DNA of 64,000 nucleotides from an uncultured Planctomycetales bacterium (GCA_937982665.1 CALJLD010000049.1:18063-82062); one strand, 5' to 3'; positions 45,612 to 55,413 are shown, counted from the first letter of the stretch. The notes: generated from the sequence alone by a model not told the origin. Numbers and translations: made by a program.

Positions 45612-46512
45612 AATCTCTCCACTTAATTCCGTCGAACTTCGCGGCAAAACAGAAGAGGCCTTGGACTTCTGCCAGCATTTCCGCAGGGCGCAACCCTGAT
45701 CCTGGTTGCGGTTTACAACGAATTCGCTACGATTTGCGTATCAAGTTGTAGCTGTACCGCTCGGCCAGCCCTGATCCAGGGTGACTTCATTTCCGGCCAG
45801 CGGATTGTCAGCGGGAACATCATACACCTCGAGCGACTTCGTTGCCCAGGAAGGGTTTGCGAGGATCAAAAAGTGGAAACGTGGCCTGGCTGCCAGGCCC
45901 AGAATCTTGGCAAAGCATGTTTGCATTGACTCATCTCTTGACGTGGATCGTTTACACCAGGTTCGGCCTGGTGTGGCAAATCCGCACGGGAGTGTGTCTC
46001 CTGGAACGGCTGATCTCCGTGATCGACTTTTCGGTTGGTTCGCGAAGACGCCTCTCCAAAGCAACGGCACGCCAAAACAAATCGAGCGCGCTTCAAAGCC
46101 AAATCGTTGAAATGGACCGTTCCATTCCAAAGTCTTGCGTCACAGGCAAAGCACTACTGCCAGACGGGGAGAACAACGGCGAGTCAACGCGACTCCGCCG
46201 GATTCTTGATCGTTTGACTGAAACACATTGCCTGTCGATCTTGCCAACCCGGCGATTGCAAGCAAAGCCATGTCTGGGACTCCCGAATGTCCAAGACTTA
46301 GAGCGATTGGCGCGGCGCGCAACCGGACGTGAGCTCTCACAGAGAAATGCGTGGGAGCTTTCGCCTGGAATACAAGCCATCATCAATCCAGGCAAACTCA
46401 GCCAACGCAAATAGGCTGGCTTCGCCTGCGGCTGATCTCGTTCCACTTCTGATTCGCGCACATCCTGACAACAGCACGAAGTTCCCTTGAGGTGAAATCC
46501 AAGGGGATAAAC
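45612..46512. other. 900-base stretch with hairpins and no firm gene
   Basis: Lies between the divergent tilS and rny genes. The frames at 45842-46414 (plus) and 45741-46130 (minus) are moderately long but I recognise neither; part of the minus frame (SWATKSLEVYDVPADNPLAG) looks protein-like and may be a gene remnant. Three hairpins occur: CCCTG-ATC-CAGGG near 45770-45782, GGCCTGG-CTG-CCAGGCC at 45883-45899, and ACACCAGG-TTCGG-CCTGGTGT at 45954-45974. A structured RNA is possible but unproven. Confidence 0.4.
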
Positions 46513-48066
46513 GTGGAAGAAATTATCATTGTTGTCGTTACGGCCATAATCTCGGCCGGGCTGGCGATCCTGCTGGTCAAAGTTCTTGACCACTTGCGGA
46601 AGAAGGACGCCACAAAAGAAGCGGACGAAATCCGCGCGCAAGGCACGCGTGATGTCGAGAATCTCCGCAAGGAAGCGGAACTCGAACTCAAAGAAAAAGC
46701 GATCCAGCAAAAGGCCGAAGGCGAAAAGGAACTCGCCGCCGCGCGCCATGAACTGCATGACCGCGAACGTGGGCTCGATAAACGCCAGGACAATCTGGAT
46801 CAGCAACATGACCAGCTTCGCAAACAGGAGCAAATGGTCGAGCGGAATCAGCGCAAGCTGTCCGAGCAGATCAACGACTACAAAGGCCGCGCCGCCAAGC
46901 TGGACGAGTTGATTGAAGAAGAACGCCGCCAATTGATGAGCATCAGCGGGCTCAGCCGCGATGAAGCCAAGTCGATGCTGCTTTCCAAGCTCGATGACGA
47001 GTTGCAGCAAGAAGCCGGCGCGATCATCCTCCGCCACGAAAAGGAAATGGCCGAACGCTGTGATGCCAAAGGGCGGGAGATGTTGATCACCTCCATGCAG
47101 CGTTACGCGGCCGCCCACACGGCCGAGACGACGACCAGCACGGTTGATATCCCGAATGATGAAATGAAGGGCCGCATCATCGGGCGAGAAGGTCGCAACA
47201 TTCGGGCGTTTGAGAAAGCCACCGGTGTGGATGTGATAATTGATGACACACCCGGCGTTGTGATTGTGAGCGCGTTTGACATGGTTCGCCGCGAAGTGGC
47301 CCGCAGCTCGCTGGAGAAACTCATTGCTGATGGCCGCATTCATCCTTCGCGGATTGAGGAAATTGTCGCCGAGACGGAAGCCGAACTTGAGAACGTCTTG
47401 CGGAAGACCGGCGAAGAAGCCGCCCAAGAGGCTGATGTCCAAGGTCTGCACCCCAAGATCATTCATCTTTTGGGCCGGCTCCGCTTCCGAACCAGCTACA
47501 GCCAGAACGTGTTGCGGCACTCCATTGAAGTGGCCTTCCTGACCGGAATGATGGCCGAGGAACTTGGCATGGATGGCGCGCTCGCTCGACGTTGTGGGCT
47601 GTTGCACGATCTCGGCAAAGCTGCCGACCACGAAATGGAGGGCGGCCACCCGAAAATTGGTGCCGACCTGCTTAAGCGCTATGGCGAAAACAAGGACGTG
47701 GTTCATGCCGCGTTGGGTCACCATGATGACATTCGGATTGATCATCCTTACACCGTGCTGGTTGCCGCGGCGGACGCCTGCAGCGCCAGTCGGCCAGGCT
47801 CGCGTCGGGAGACGCTGGAACGGTACATCAAACGGATGGAAGAGTTGGAATCGATTGCATCCAACTTCAAAGGCGTGCAACAAGCGTTCGCAATTCAGGC
47901 CGGTCGCGAAGTTCGCGTGTTGGCCAACGCAAAGGAAGCGGATGACGCTACCGCGGCCAAGATTTGCCGCGATATCGCCAAAGCCTTTGAGGATCAGTTG
48001 ACGTACCCCGGTGAAATCAAAGTCACCGTCATTCGCGAATCCCGTTTCTCGGAACTGGCCAAGTAA
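46513..48066 (+). CDS. rny: Ribonuclease Y
   Basis: 517 residues, a membrane-anchored endoribonuclease of mRNA decay. Order: membrane helix ([20 protein letters not shown]), long charged coiled coil (about 30-200), KH domain with [19 protein letters not shown], then the HD phosphohydrolase domain with [14 protein letters not shown] and ALGHHDD. The catalytic His-Asp is intact. Start: GTG 46513 with AAGGGG 6 bases upstream; GTG 46492 is possible but lacks a spaced ribosome binding site. No other RNase E-type nuclease is in the window. A 702-codon frame on the opposite strand is a shadow of this gene. Confidence 0.95.
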   Translation: MEEIIIVVVTAIISAGLAILLVKVLDHLRKKDATKEADEIRAQGTRDVENLRKEAELELKEKAIQQKAEGEKELAAARHELHDRERGLDKRQDNLDQQHDQLRKQEQMVERNQRKLSEQINDYKGRAAKLDELIEEERRQLMSISGLSRDEAKSMLLSKLDDELQQEAGAIILRHEKEMAERCDAKGREMLITSMQRYAAAHTAETTTSTVDIPNDEMKGRIIGREGRNIRAFEKATGVDVIIDDTPGVVIVSAFDMVRREVARSSLEKLIADGRIHPSRIEEIVAETEAELENVLRKTGEEAAQEADVQGLHPKIIHLLGRLRFRTSYSQNVLRHSIEVAFLTGMMAEELGMDGALARRCGLLHDLGKAADHEMEGGHPKIGADLLKRYGENKDVVHAALGHHDDIRIDHPYTVLVAAADACSASRPGSRRETLERYIKRMEELESIASNFKGVQQAFAIQAGREVRVLANAKEADDATAAKICRDIAKAFEDQLTYPGEIKVTVIRESRFSELAK

Positions 48067-48126
48067 ATCTGCGATCGCTAAGCCCCTTCGAGAGAAAGAC
48101 ACACGTGTCTCGAAAAGCATGTTCGT

Positions 48127-48156
48127 CGCCCAGACGACCACATGGCAGTCTGGGCG
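48127..48156. terminator. Stem-loop between convergent rny and selD-fusion genes
   Basis: CGCCCAGAC (48127-48135) pairs perfectly with GTCTGGGCG (48148-48156), a 9-base stem with a 12-base loop. A second smaller hairpin (AGACAC-AC-GTGTCT) lies at about 48097-48110. The location between two gene ends fits a bidirectional terminator. Confidence 0.5.
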
Positions 48157-48172
48157 CGGGTTGGGCGCGGTA

Positions 48173-50395
48173 CTAACGCAAACTGATGTTGCAGGAATCA
48201 CCTCCGTTCGCGCGTATCACGCCAATCTTCGCCGTTTGCAAATAGCCAGTTTGCTGGAGTTTGGCAATTACTTCATCCGCGCTATCAGCCGCTACGCCCG
48301 CGATCAGTCCGCCGGAGGTTTGCGGATCAAACAGCCATTCGGGAGGACTGGATGCTTGGACGCGCGAACTGACTCGCGCGTTGTCTTCATACAGCGTGCT
48401 GCGAATTTCTAGTTGTGTGACTTCGTTGAAGCCGGAATAGAGCGGAACGGATTCGCCGTTGAGTTCGGCCGAGACATCGCTCGCATCGAGCATTTCCAGC
48501 AAGTGGCCGGCGAGTCCAAAGCCGGTGACATCCGTGCAGGAAACAACGCCCGCAGCGGCAAAGATTTGCGCGGCCGCTTGATTGGCTTGCAGCATGCCGG
48601 CCATCAGCACTTCGTACCATGCGGCCTTGCATTCAGACTGCATCAGCGCGGCGAGCAATGCGCCTGTTCCCAACGGCTTGGTCAGGATCAGAACATCGCC
48701 TGGCTCCAGGCCGGATTTCTTGAAGAGTTGGTTGCGTCTTGCTGTTCCTGTCATGGAAAAACCCAACGCCAGGTCAGCGCCTTCGGTGGTGTGGCCGCCG
48801 GCGAGAGTGATGCCCAATTCGTTCAGGGATTCATTCGCGCCGGTCATGAGTTCAGCAAGTTGGGCTTCCTGGATCGGCGTTCGCGCATACGGGAGCGTGG
48901 CAATCGCCAGTGCCGTGTGCGGCTGAGCATTCATGGCGTACAAGTCGCTGGCGGCGTTCAGCGTGGCGATGCGGCCAAACAAATACGGATCGGCAAGAAA
49001 CGAACGGAAGTAGTCAACCGTTTGCACTTCGACAAGCTCGTCCTCGGACGCGTTTGCTGTTTGTTCGCTCGTCGACTGCCGCGGCAACCGCAGCACGGCC
49101 GCATCGTCTCCATCCTTCAAGCCGATCAGCACGCGGTCGTCATCTACAATGTTGAGACTCCTGAGCACATTCGAAAGCACGTGAGCCGGAACTTTTGATC
49201 CGCAACCGCCGCAGCGCATGCCGGCTTCGTCGTCATCGCCGCCTTCATCCATGTCGGGAAACTTCGTGAACTTTTGCACCCAGCGTTTGTCGATGAGGTT
49301 CTTCCATTTGCGTGCCAAGCGGCTCTTCCAGGCGAGCGATCCGTAGTTCATCACCGCGTCGCCATCAGCCGTGTTGAGCAGGTACAGCACGCGCTTCTGA
49401 GGGCGAAAATCCTGTAGCGGCCTTTCATGTACGCGGCGGCGAATGTTCTCGTACAGAACTTTTCCTTCGCGAACCGCATAGACGCCGCTTTTGGCCAGTT
49501 GCGGAAAGTCATCGAAGGTCGCGCAGTCACCGGTGCCAAAAACATCGCTGGCTGAAACGGACTGCAGTGTCTTGCGAATGCGGAGAAAGCCGTTTTCGGT
49601 GACGGCCAACCCGCTGTCTTTGATGACAGGCGACGCGCCAGCCTGCGTCGCCCAAAGCACTTGCTCGCAGTTGATCTCTTCGCCGTTTTCCAGCCGCAGC
49701 CGAGTCGGCTCTCCGCCAACAACTCGCGCGTTTGTCCGCACTTCGATATTGCGCTCGGCCATCATGGCGGCGAAGTACTGCACGGTCTTGTCGGGAAAGT
49801 TGGGCAGCAGTTCCTCATTGCCTTGCAGCAGCGTCAGGCGAAACTCCGGAATCTCGCGAAAGTGCTTGGCGATCGCCAGGGAGAGTTCGCAACCGCTGGC
49901 TCCGCCGCCAACCACCGCAAAGTGGAACGGCCGCGGGTTGTTTGTAAGTTCTTGCTGTAACGCATGCAGCCGCGCGATGAGTTGGGACAAAGGACGCATC
50001 ACGAAAGCGGACTCGCCGTCAATCATTCCCGGCGGCGCGGCTGGTCGGGAGCCCAGCCCTAGCGAAAGGATGTCATAACGGACAGGCGGGCGATTTTTAA
50101 ATTCGACCTGGCGACGCCCGGTTTCGATCGCCGTGACCGGCTCGGAGATCAGCCGGAAGTTGAACGCGGCCGACGTCCGCACGAGATCGAAACTGATTTC
50201 GTCTTCCGTAAATTCTCCACCGATGTGTGCCGGGACCATCGCGGAGTAGGGGATGACGGTGCCTTCGTTGATCATCGTCACGCTCAGCCCTGGGATGGGG
50301 CGCATCGCCAGACGTCGGACGAAGACGAGATGGGCGTTACCCGCTCCGACCAGGACGATGGACTTTGCGATAGGGACCGAAATTCCAGACTGCAT
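48173..50395 (-). CDS. selD: Fused NADH dehydrogenase-like FAD oxidoreductase and selenide, water dikinase (SelD)
   Basis: 740 residues in two parts. Residues 1-380 form a type II NADH dehydrogenase-like flavoprotein: FAD site VLVGAGNAHLVFVRRL, NAD site VVGGGASGCELSLAI and DVFGTGDCATF. From about 393 on comes SelD, which makes selenophosphate from selenide and ATP: CGGCGSKVPAHVLSN (Cys 395/398, with Lys 401), the SDLYAMNAQPHTALAIATLP block, AGGHTTEGADLALGF, LTKPLGTGALLAALM and TDVTGFGLAGHLLEML. The active-site residue is Cys, not selenocysteine. Such fusions occur in several bacteria and may link redox state to selenium use. No selA, selB, selenouridine synthase or tRNA-Sec gene was seen here, so the end use is open. 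Confidence 0.93.
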   Translation of the reverse strand: MQSGISVPIAKSIVLVGAGNAHLVFVRRLAMRPIPGLSVTMINEGTVIPYSAMVPAHIGGEFTEDEISFDLVRTSAAFNFRLISEPVTAIETGRRQVEFKNRPPVRYDILSLGLGSRPAAPPGMIDGESAFVMRPLSQLIARLHALQQELTNNPRPFHFAVVGGGASGCELSLAIAKHFREIPEFRLTLLQGNEELLPNFPDKTVQYFAAMMAERNIEVRTNARVVGGEPTRLRLENGEEINCEQVLWATQAGASPVIKDSGLAVTENGFLRIRKTLQSVSASDVFGTGDCATFDDFPQLAKSGVYAVREGKVLYENIRRRVHERPLQDFRPQKRVLYLLNTADGDAVMNYGSLAWKSRLARKWKNLIDKRWVQKFTKFPDMDEGGDDDEAGMRCGGCGSKVPAHVLSNVLRSLNIVDDDRVLIGLKDGDDAAVLRLPRQSTSEQTANASEDELVEVQTVDYFRSFLADPYLFGRIATLNAASDLYAMNAQPHTALAIATLPYARTPIQEAQLAELMTGANESLNELGITLAGGHTTEGADLALGFSMTGTARRNQLFKKSGLEPGDVLILTKPLGTGALLAALMQSECKAAWYEVLMAGMLQANQAAAQIFAAAGVVSCTDVTGFGLAGHLLEMLDASDVSAELNGESVPLYSGFNEVTQLEIRSTLYEDNARVSSRVQASSPPEWLFDPQTSGGLIAGVAADSADEVIAKLQQTGYLQTAKIGVIRANGGDSCNISLR

Positions 50396-51169
50396 GAGTG
50401 ACGATTTGGGAGGCGTTACAGGTTGGGGTTAAGGCTTAAAGGGGGCAAGTGGGGCGCATTCACGGGAAGTGGCCGTGGCATTCACGCGAGAATATGGACA
50501 CAAACCGCGTCAAAGCCGCACAAAAGGTTGTTTTCGTATGCGACAAGTTTAAGCGGGAAATCTTTTTACGCACGCCGGAAACCTTTCCGCACACGTCCGA
50601 AACCTTTTCCCATGCGTTGGAAACCTTTCCCCATGCGTCGGAAATCATTCCTCTCGCTCTCTGAACTGTTTCCGCCGCAGGCTGTTTTGGCCGGAGGCCA
50701 TTTGGCGGCGCACGACTTGTTGATACGAGGTTTTCACCGTTAGTCCTTAATGAGTTGATATTAGGGTGGGTGTGTGTGGGTCATCTGAGCAACATGTCCA
50801 GATTCGAAGCCACAAGCCCAGACGCCGCCGTAAACCCAGACCGTGTGCCGGACCGCACATTTCTGAGTGTGGGCTTTCAATCAGCGGGCAAGCAATGGAT
50901 TCAAGAATGGGCATTAGCCCTCATTAACAAATAACAAGCGCGACGGCCGAGATTTGCACTTCGGCAAAAAAACTTTCCGGGAACTGCTGGCGGGAATGGT
51001 CGCCATCTGTGGTAGCTCGAGCGGCTGGATTCTGGAAGGAATTCTCTTGAAGCACGTTGCGGCAAAATGAGAGAATGACGCAGGATTCGGTGCGAGTGTA
51101 TCGACCGAAGACATTCGCAAGAGTGATCCAGCGGATGTCTGTGCATAACCCTGTGATGGAGGGCAGTAA
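50396..51169. other. Long intergenic region with tandem repeats
   Basis: 774 bases between the divergent selD-fusion and DUF1559 genes. Besides the 21-base tandem repeat at 50546-50650 I see no supported gene. The frame at 50423-50743 (plus) only covers the repeats. A ribosome binding site GGAGGG for the DUF1559 gene lies at the right end. Confidence 0.55.
50546..50650. repeat. 21-base tandem repeat, about five copies
   Basis: The core GAAA(C/T)C starts at 50557, 50578, 50599, 50620 and 50641, exactly 21 bases apart, with unit consensus near GGAAACCTTTCCCCATGCGTC. Middle units are most alike; the outer ones are degraded. Because 21 is a multiple of 3, every frame yields heptad repeats; the minus strand gives SDAWGKV-like heptads (frame 50460-50648), and the plus strand KPFPMRR-like ones. 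No start or gene context makes either convincing. Confidence 0.75.
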
Positions 51170-52138
51170 ATGCGGGACAAGTTGCGTCAAGGCATGACGC
51201 TGGTTGAGCTGCTGGTGGTCATCACCATTATCGGGTTGTTGCTGGCTCTGCTCATTCCGGCCGTTCAGGCTGCGCGCGAAGCGGCTCGCCGCACAGAGTG
51301 TGCAAACCAACTGCACCAGCTGATTCTGGCGATTCAGAATCATGAGGATATTGAAGGGCATATCCCCACCAATGGTTGGGGGTTTCAATGGATTGGTGAT
51401 CCAGACCGCGGCTCCGGACCGCGACAGCCAGGTGGTTGGGCCTATTGCCTGTTGCCCTACATTGAGCACACAAATCTAAGGAACCTGGGCGCGCGAGAAG
51501 GACCACTGCAAAAACCGGCTTCTTTGGCCGTGCTGTTGCAAACGCCGGTCTCGCTCTTTAAATGCCCTACGCGCGGGCCGGTGACGTTGTTTCAGAATGA
51601 CATCAACACATCGCCCATCAACGCGGAATGGGTGGAGTTTGTCGCCCGAACGGACTACGCCATCAACGAAGGCGATTTGCACATCCGCACTGACGCTGGA
51701 CCTCAATCACTGGCCGAAGGCGATTCGCCCAGCTATATGTGGCCGGATACATCGCTGGCCACGGGGGTTTCGTACGTGCGCAGCCAGGTTTCTTTTGGCG
51801 AAGTGTTGGACGGTCTGAGCAACACCTATTTTATTGGCGAGAAGTACGTCTTTGTGCATGACTATCTGACGATTGATGATCCCGGCTATGACCAAAGCTT
51901 GTATACCGGCGCGGACTTGGACACCAATCGCGCCGCGGAGAGTCAGCCGGCGTGGGACGGGGCGGACATGAGCCATATGCCGAATAACGGCGCAAGACTT
52001 TTCGGCAGCGCGCATCCGCAATCCATGAACATGGCCTTTGGTGACGGCCATGTTTCGCGCATCAGTTATGCCATCGATCTGCAAACGCATCGCAACTTGG
52101 GCAATCGGTTTGATGGGCAATCCAGCCGGCCAGAATAG
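51170..52138 (+). CDS. DUF1559 protein with prepilin-type N-terminus
   Basis: 322 residues of the large planctomycete DUF1559 family. The N-terminus has a type IV pilin-like cleavage and methylation signal, [20 protein letters not shown], with a helix reaching [17 protein letters not shown]. The rest is the globular DUF1559 fold ([38 protein letters not shown] segment with the phenylalanine variants seen here). Near the end [14 protein letters not shown] is the H-x9-DG motif. Such proteins are exported through a type II/pilus-like system and occur in many copies per genome; function unknown. GGAGGG precedes the ATG. Confidence 0.92.
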   Translation: MRDKLRQGMTLVELLVVITIIGLLLALLIPAVQAAREAARRTECANQLHQLILAIQNHEDIEGHIPTNGWGFQWIGDPDRGSGPRQPGGWAYCLLPYIEHTNLRNLGAREGPLQKPASLAVLLQTPVSLFKCPTRGPVTLFQNDINTSPINAEWVEFVARTDYAINEGDLHIRTDAGPQSLAEGDSPSYMWPDTSLATGVSYVRSQVSFGEVLDGLSNTYFIGEKYVFVHDYLTIDDPGYDQSLYTGADLDTNRAAESQPAWDGADMSHMPNNGARLFGSAHPQSMNMAFGDGHVSRISYAIDLQTHRNLGNRFDGQSSRPE

Positions 52139-52147
52139 CGCCATTCA

Positions 52148-52161
52148 TCAGAAACTTCTGA
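52148..52161 (+). terminator. Weak stem-loop after the DUF1559 gene
   Basis: TCAGAA-AC-TTCTGA lies 10 bases after the stop codon and is followed by CGACTTTCTCGTT. The stem is only six bases and the T-run is broken, so this is a weak terminator candidate. Confidence 0.3.
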
Positions 52162-52240
52162 CGACTTTCTCGTTGCTAGCGTCGCCAAATTCAAGCCCGG
52201 TAAGCACCTGCGCGAATTGTGAAAAAGCGGCGCCGCAATG

Positions 52241-52268
52241 TTGACATTTGTTCACCTGTCGATATTAT
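52241..52268 (+). promoter_or_regulatory. Sigma70-type promoter of csrA
   Basis: A perfect -35 box TTGACA (52241-52246) is separated by 16 bases from TATTAT (52263-52268). Transcription would begin near 52275, about 40 bases upstream of the csrA ATG. This is the best promoter match in the window. Confidence 0.7.
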
Positions 52269-52314
52269 ACAGGCGTACACTTAATGTCACTTTCTCAGCG
52301 CAGGAGATTTTGCC

Positions 52315-52710
52315 ATGCTCGTCCTCTCGCGAAAGGAATCCGAGAGTATTTTGGTCGGCGACAATATTCGCATCACGGTGATTACGGCCTCGGACGGCCG
52401 TGCGCGAATAGGGATTGATGCCCCGCGAGATGTCTACATCTTGCGGCAAGAGTTGTCGCGCGATTCGTATCGGCAAGCCACTGCCCAGGAACGTCTCGCA
52501 AACGAGCAGAAGAAGCAGTCAGCCCCCTTGAGGGAGCAGGTTGCCGCGGCTCGCGCTGCTCATCAAGATCGCGCTGTCCATGATCGCCCTTCGCATGATG
52601 CCATCAGCGATGCTGTCGATCTGACCATCGCGGAGTTGGGACAAGATCCACTCCCAGCCGCCCATGATTGTGGTGATGTTACGGCGGGTGCGATGGTGGG
52701 CCTGGCGTGA
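52315..52710 (+). CDS. csrA: Carbon storage regulator CsrA with C-terminal extension
   Basis: 131 residues. The first 60 are a standard Csr[21 protein letters not shown], then [15 protein letters not shown] as [20 protein letters not shown], and LRQEL; the RNA-contact residues Leu4 and Arg6 are present. CsrA dimers bind GGA motifs in mRNA leaders and control translation of metabolic, motility and biofilm genes. The usual protein is about 60-75 residues; here about 70 extra residues form an Ala/His/Asp-rich tail ([20 protein letters not shown]). AGGAGA lies 8 bases before the ATG. No fliW or flagellar gene is nearby. Confidence 0.94.
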   Translation: MLVLSRKESESILVGDNIRITVITASDGRARIGIDAPRDVYILRQELSRDSYRQATAQERLANEQKKQSAPLREQVAAARAAHQDRAVHDRPSHDAISDAVDLTIAELGQDPLPAAHDCGDVTAGAMVGLA

Positions 52711-52740
52711 TGGCTATTTTCGGCACAACCCGCACATTCG

Positions 52741-52769
52741 CGCAACCGACGTAATTTGTCGGTATTGCG
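52741..52769 (+). terminator. Bulged stem-loop after csrA
   Basis: CGCAA-CCGAC (52741-52750) pairs with GTCGG (52758-52762) and TTGCG (52765-52769), leaving a two-base TA bulge and a 7-base GTAATTT loop. It starts 31 bases after the csrA stop. Without a T-run it may be an RNA end structure or a terminator. Confidence 0.4.
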
Positions 52770-52986
52770 AGCGAGCCGTATGATGGAGTGCAGATGTGCT
52801 GACCGATGCTGCAAATCCTGTGAGCGTTTTCCGCCAAGGAATGCAGGCCAGCCAGCGATTTGGCCATTGCATGCCTGGCCAAGCACCCAGCAGAATGCTG
52901 AGGTAAGGAACAGCATCGTAAGCTTTCATCAGCTAGCCGCCTTGGGCTTATTTCGGCGGCTGCTTCTCTTACTAGGGTTGTGACTG

Positions 52987-55371
52987 ATGCGACCAATTGC
53001 CGCGCTGCTATCGCTTCTGTTTGTCTTGTTGACCTTCTCTCAGGCACATGCGCAGCGGGAAGAACTCAATCCGTCCCAAGTAGAAGACGCCATCAATCGG
53101 GCCGTGGACTATCTCTGGCGTCAGCAGCGCCAAGACGGCAGCTTCGGCGGATTTACGGTTCAAGGACTCGGCTACAGCCAAAGTGGTTTGTTGACGTTGG
53201 CATTGTTAGAGGCCGGAACGGATCCGTCTGAAGCCAACATGCAAAAGGCGATTCAACACCTCAAAGCCCAGGACTACGAATCGACCTACGAATTGTCGTT
53301 GCAGATCATGGTGCTGTGCGCGGCAAATCCCAACGAACACCTGGAGAAGATTCGTTCTCTGGCCAACAAACTGGCTTCTTGGCAAAAGACTGATGGCAAG
53401 CACAACGGCCTGTGGGGATATCCCGAGCGAGACGCGGACTATTCCAATACTCAGTTCGCGCTGTTAGCGCTTTACGAAGCCGACCGCGCACTGGAGACGT
53501 TTGGGATCGAGTCGCCGCAAGCCTTGCGTGACGGCACGCTTTGGCGTCGGGCTTTGATTGGTCTGAGGGCTGGCGCCCACCCATCTGTGGGTGGCTGGGC
53601 CTATCAGGTTTCCGGCGGCGCTCCGTACGGCAGCATGACCGCCGCAGGCATTTCCTCCATGATCATCTGCCTGGATCGTCTGGGCGAAGGCGGTGTCACT
53701 ATCGAGCAAGGGCAAGTCAATTGCTGTGGGAATGTGACTTCCGATGCTGATCTGCAGCGCGGGCTGGAGTGGATGGCACGCAACTTTTCCAGCACCCAAA
53801 ACCCCGGTGACAGAGCCAATTGGTATTACTACTACATGTATGGCTTGGAGCGCGTGGGACGCTTGACGGCACAGCGTTTCTTGGGGCGGCATGATTGGTA
53901 TCGAGCCGGCACGCGGTACATGATCTCGCCGGACGTGCAGTTGCGGACCGGCGAGTTTGTGACATCCATCAACCATTTCCCGGGCGCCAACACGGCCATG
54001 GCGTTGATGTTTCTGGCCAAAGGGCGTCGGCCGGTTTTGATGGCACAGTTGAAGTACGGCAACAGCCCCACGGACTGGAACGATCGCCCTTCCGCATTTG
54101 GTCAACTGGCGCGGCACGTGGAGTCCAAGTGGAAGCAGACGCTGACCTGGCAGATTTACGATTCGCAAGGCGTCACCGTCAATGACTTTCGCCAGGCGCC
54201 AGTGCTGTTTGTCAGTGGCCGCGCGCCGTTGGATTTCAGCGATGAGACCATCCAGGAGCTGGTCAAATACGTGAACGAAGGCGGCACGCTGTTCTTCGAG
54301 CGTGCGTGCGACAACGAGGAATCCGGCTTTGAAGAGAGCTTGAAGAGCGTGCTTGGACGCATGTTCCCCGGCCAGTCCGAATTGCGGCCAGTACCGTTGG
54401 ACCACGCGGTTTGGGCTCAAGATGATCCGCCGGAGCCGAAGATTTACATGGGCTTGGATCCCAAGCAGGGAGGCAACCGCCCGCATTTGTTCAGCTTGCG
54501 TTCGGGTTGTCGAGACGCGGTGTTCTATTGCGATCTGGACCTGAGCTGCTATTGGGACCTGGCACGCAAACGGCTGCGGCAGGACATTCCGCCGGATATT
54601 GCCCAACGCGTGGACGAAGCCCTCAAAGTTGGCCACAACGTTTTGTCGTATGCGACGGGCCGCCAACTGAAATTCAAGTACGAGATCCCAGAGGAGATTG
54701 ACGATAACCGGCTGTCGCAATTCGCGAATCGCGTCGCAATTGATATCGCCAAGATGCGGCATGATGGGGACTGGGATGCGGCACGCCAGGCACTGCCGGC
54801 CCTGCAGCGCGAACTTCACAAAGAGACTGGCATTCCCATTCCGTTGGACGAGTCGCAGGTCGCGTTGGACTCGGAAGAACTCTTCGACCACCCGATCTTG
54901 TTCTTCCACGGGCGGCGTGGTTTCTCTTTCAATCAGGCCGAGCGAGACAACCTGAAAACGTACGTGGAGCGCGGCGGCATCATCTTTGGCGATGCTGTGT
55001 GCGCGAGCGAAGCTTTTGCGGAATCGTTCCGCAAAGAAATGGAAGAGATCTTCGGCAACGGGTCTTTCGCAAAGATCCCCAATGATCACGCGTTGTTCAG
55101 CGAGAAGTATGGCGGCTTTCCGCTCGAATCGGTCACGCGAATCGAGCCAGCGCCGCCGGGCGCGCCCGGACGTGCCCAGCCAGTAAGCCGGCAAGTGCCG
55201 CCCGATTTGGAAGGCGTGTTCGCAAATGGTCGCTATGGAGTGATCTTCTCGCGGTACGATTTGAGTTGTGCTTTGGAGAGCACTCAGGCTTTGCCGGATT
55301 GCAAGAGCTATGAGCGACCCGACGCGGCGAAAATCGCGATCAACATCATCCTGTATGCACTGCAGGAGTAG
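52987..55371 (+). CDS. Secreted squalene-cyclase-like/DUF4159 protein
   Basis: 794 residues with a signal peptide (PIAALLSLLFVLLTFSQAHA). Residues 30-380 form an alpha/alpha toroid like prenyltransferase/squalene-oxidase repeats (AVDYLWRQQRQDGSFGG, GGWAYQVSGGAPYGSMTAAG). Two DUF4159 domains follow (about 390-540 and 620-790), each with a Rossmann-like opening (PVLFVSGRAPLDFSDETIQE; PILFFHGRRGFSFNQAERDN) and a paired GGTLFFERAC or GGIIFGDAVC. Catalytic Asp-rich cyclase motifs are not seen. This architecture is common in planctomycetes and of unknown function; an envelope role is inferred. GGA triplets in the leader after csrA are noted separately. Confidence 0.85.
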   Translation: MRPIAALLSLLFVLLTFSQAHAQREELNPSQVEDAINRAVDYLWRQQRQDGSFGGFTVQGLGYSQSGLLTLALLEAGTDPSEANMQKAIQHLKAQDYESTYELSLQIMVLCAANPNEHLEKIRSLANKLASWQKTDGKHNGLWGYPERDADYSNTQFALLALYEADRALETFGIESPQALRDGTLWRRALIGLRAGAHPSVGGWAYQVSGGAPYGSMTAAGISSMIICLDRLGEGGVTIEQGQVNCCGNVTSDADLQRGLEWMARNFSSTQNPGDRANWYYYYMYGLERVGRLTAQRFLGRHDWYRAGTRYMISPDVQLRTGEFVTSINHFPGANTAMALMFLAKGRRPVLMAQLKYGNSPTDWNDRPSAFGQLARHVESKWKQTLTWQIYDSQGVTVNDFRQAPVLFVSGRAPLDFSDETIQELVKYVNEGGTLFFERACDNEESGFEESLKSVLGRMFPGQSELRPVPLDHAVWAQDDPPEPKIYMGLDPKQGGNRPHLFSLRSGCRDAVFYCDLDLSCYWDLARKRLRQDIPPDIAQRVDEALKVGHNVLSYATGRQLKFKYEIPEEIDDNRLSQFANRVAIDIAKMRHDGDWDAARQALPALQRELHKETGIPIPLDESQVALDSEELFDHPILFFHGRRGFSFNQAERDNLKTYVERGGIIFGDAVCASEAFAESFRKEMEEIFGNGSFAKIPNDHALFSEKYGGFPLESVTRIEPAPPGAPGRAQPVSRQVPPDLEGVFANGRYGVIFSRYDLSCALESTQALPDCKSYERPDAAKIAINIILYALQE

Positions 55372-55378
55372 CGATGCC

Positions 55379-55399
55379 TCTGGCGTAGCCTGCGTCAGA
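55379..55399. terminator. Stem-loop between convergent genes
   Basis: TCTGGCG (55379-55385) pairs with CGTCAGA (55393-55399), a 7-base stem with one G-U pair and a 7-base loop, between the DUF4159 and methyltransferase gene ends. It is a modest terminator candidate. Confidence 0.35.
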
Positions 55400-55413
55400 A
55401 CCAATTGCTGCCG

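Noticed and set aside
46093..48201. 702-codon open frame on the minus strand opposite rny
   Set aside because: It mirrors the RNase Y gene almost exactly, has His/Phe/Asn-rich low-complexity character and no recognisable domain; rny on the plus strand is unambiguous. It is an antisense shadow produced by codon bias.
53464..55404. 646-codon minus-strand frame opposite the DUF4159 gene
   Set aside because: Shadow frame; the plus-strand protein has a signal peptide and known domains, the antisense has neither.
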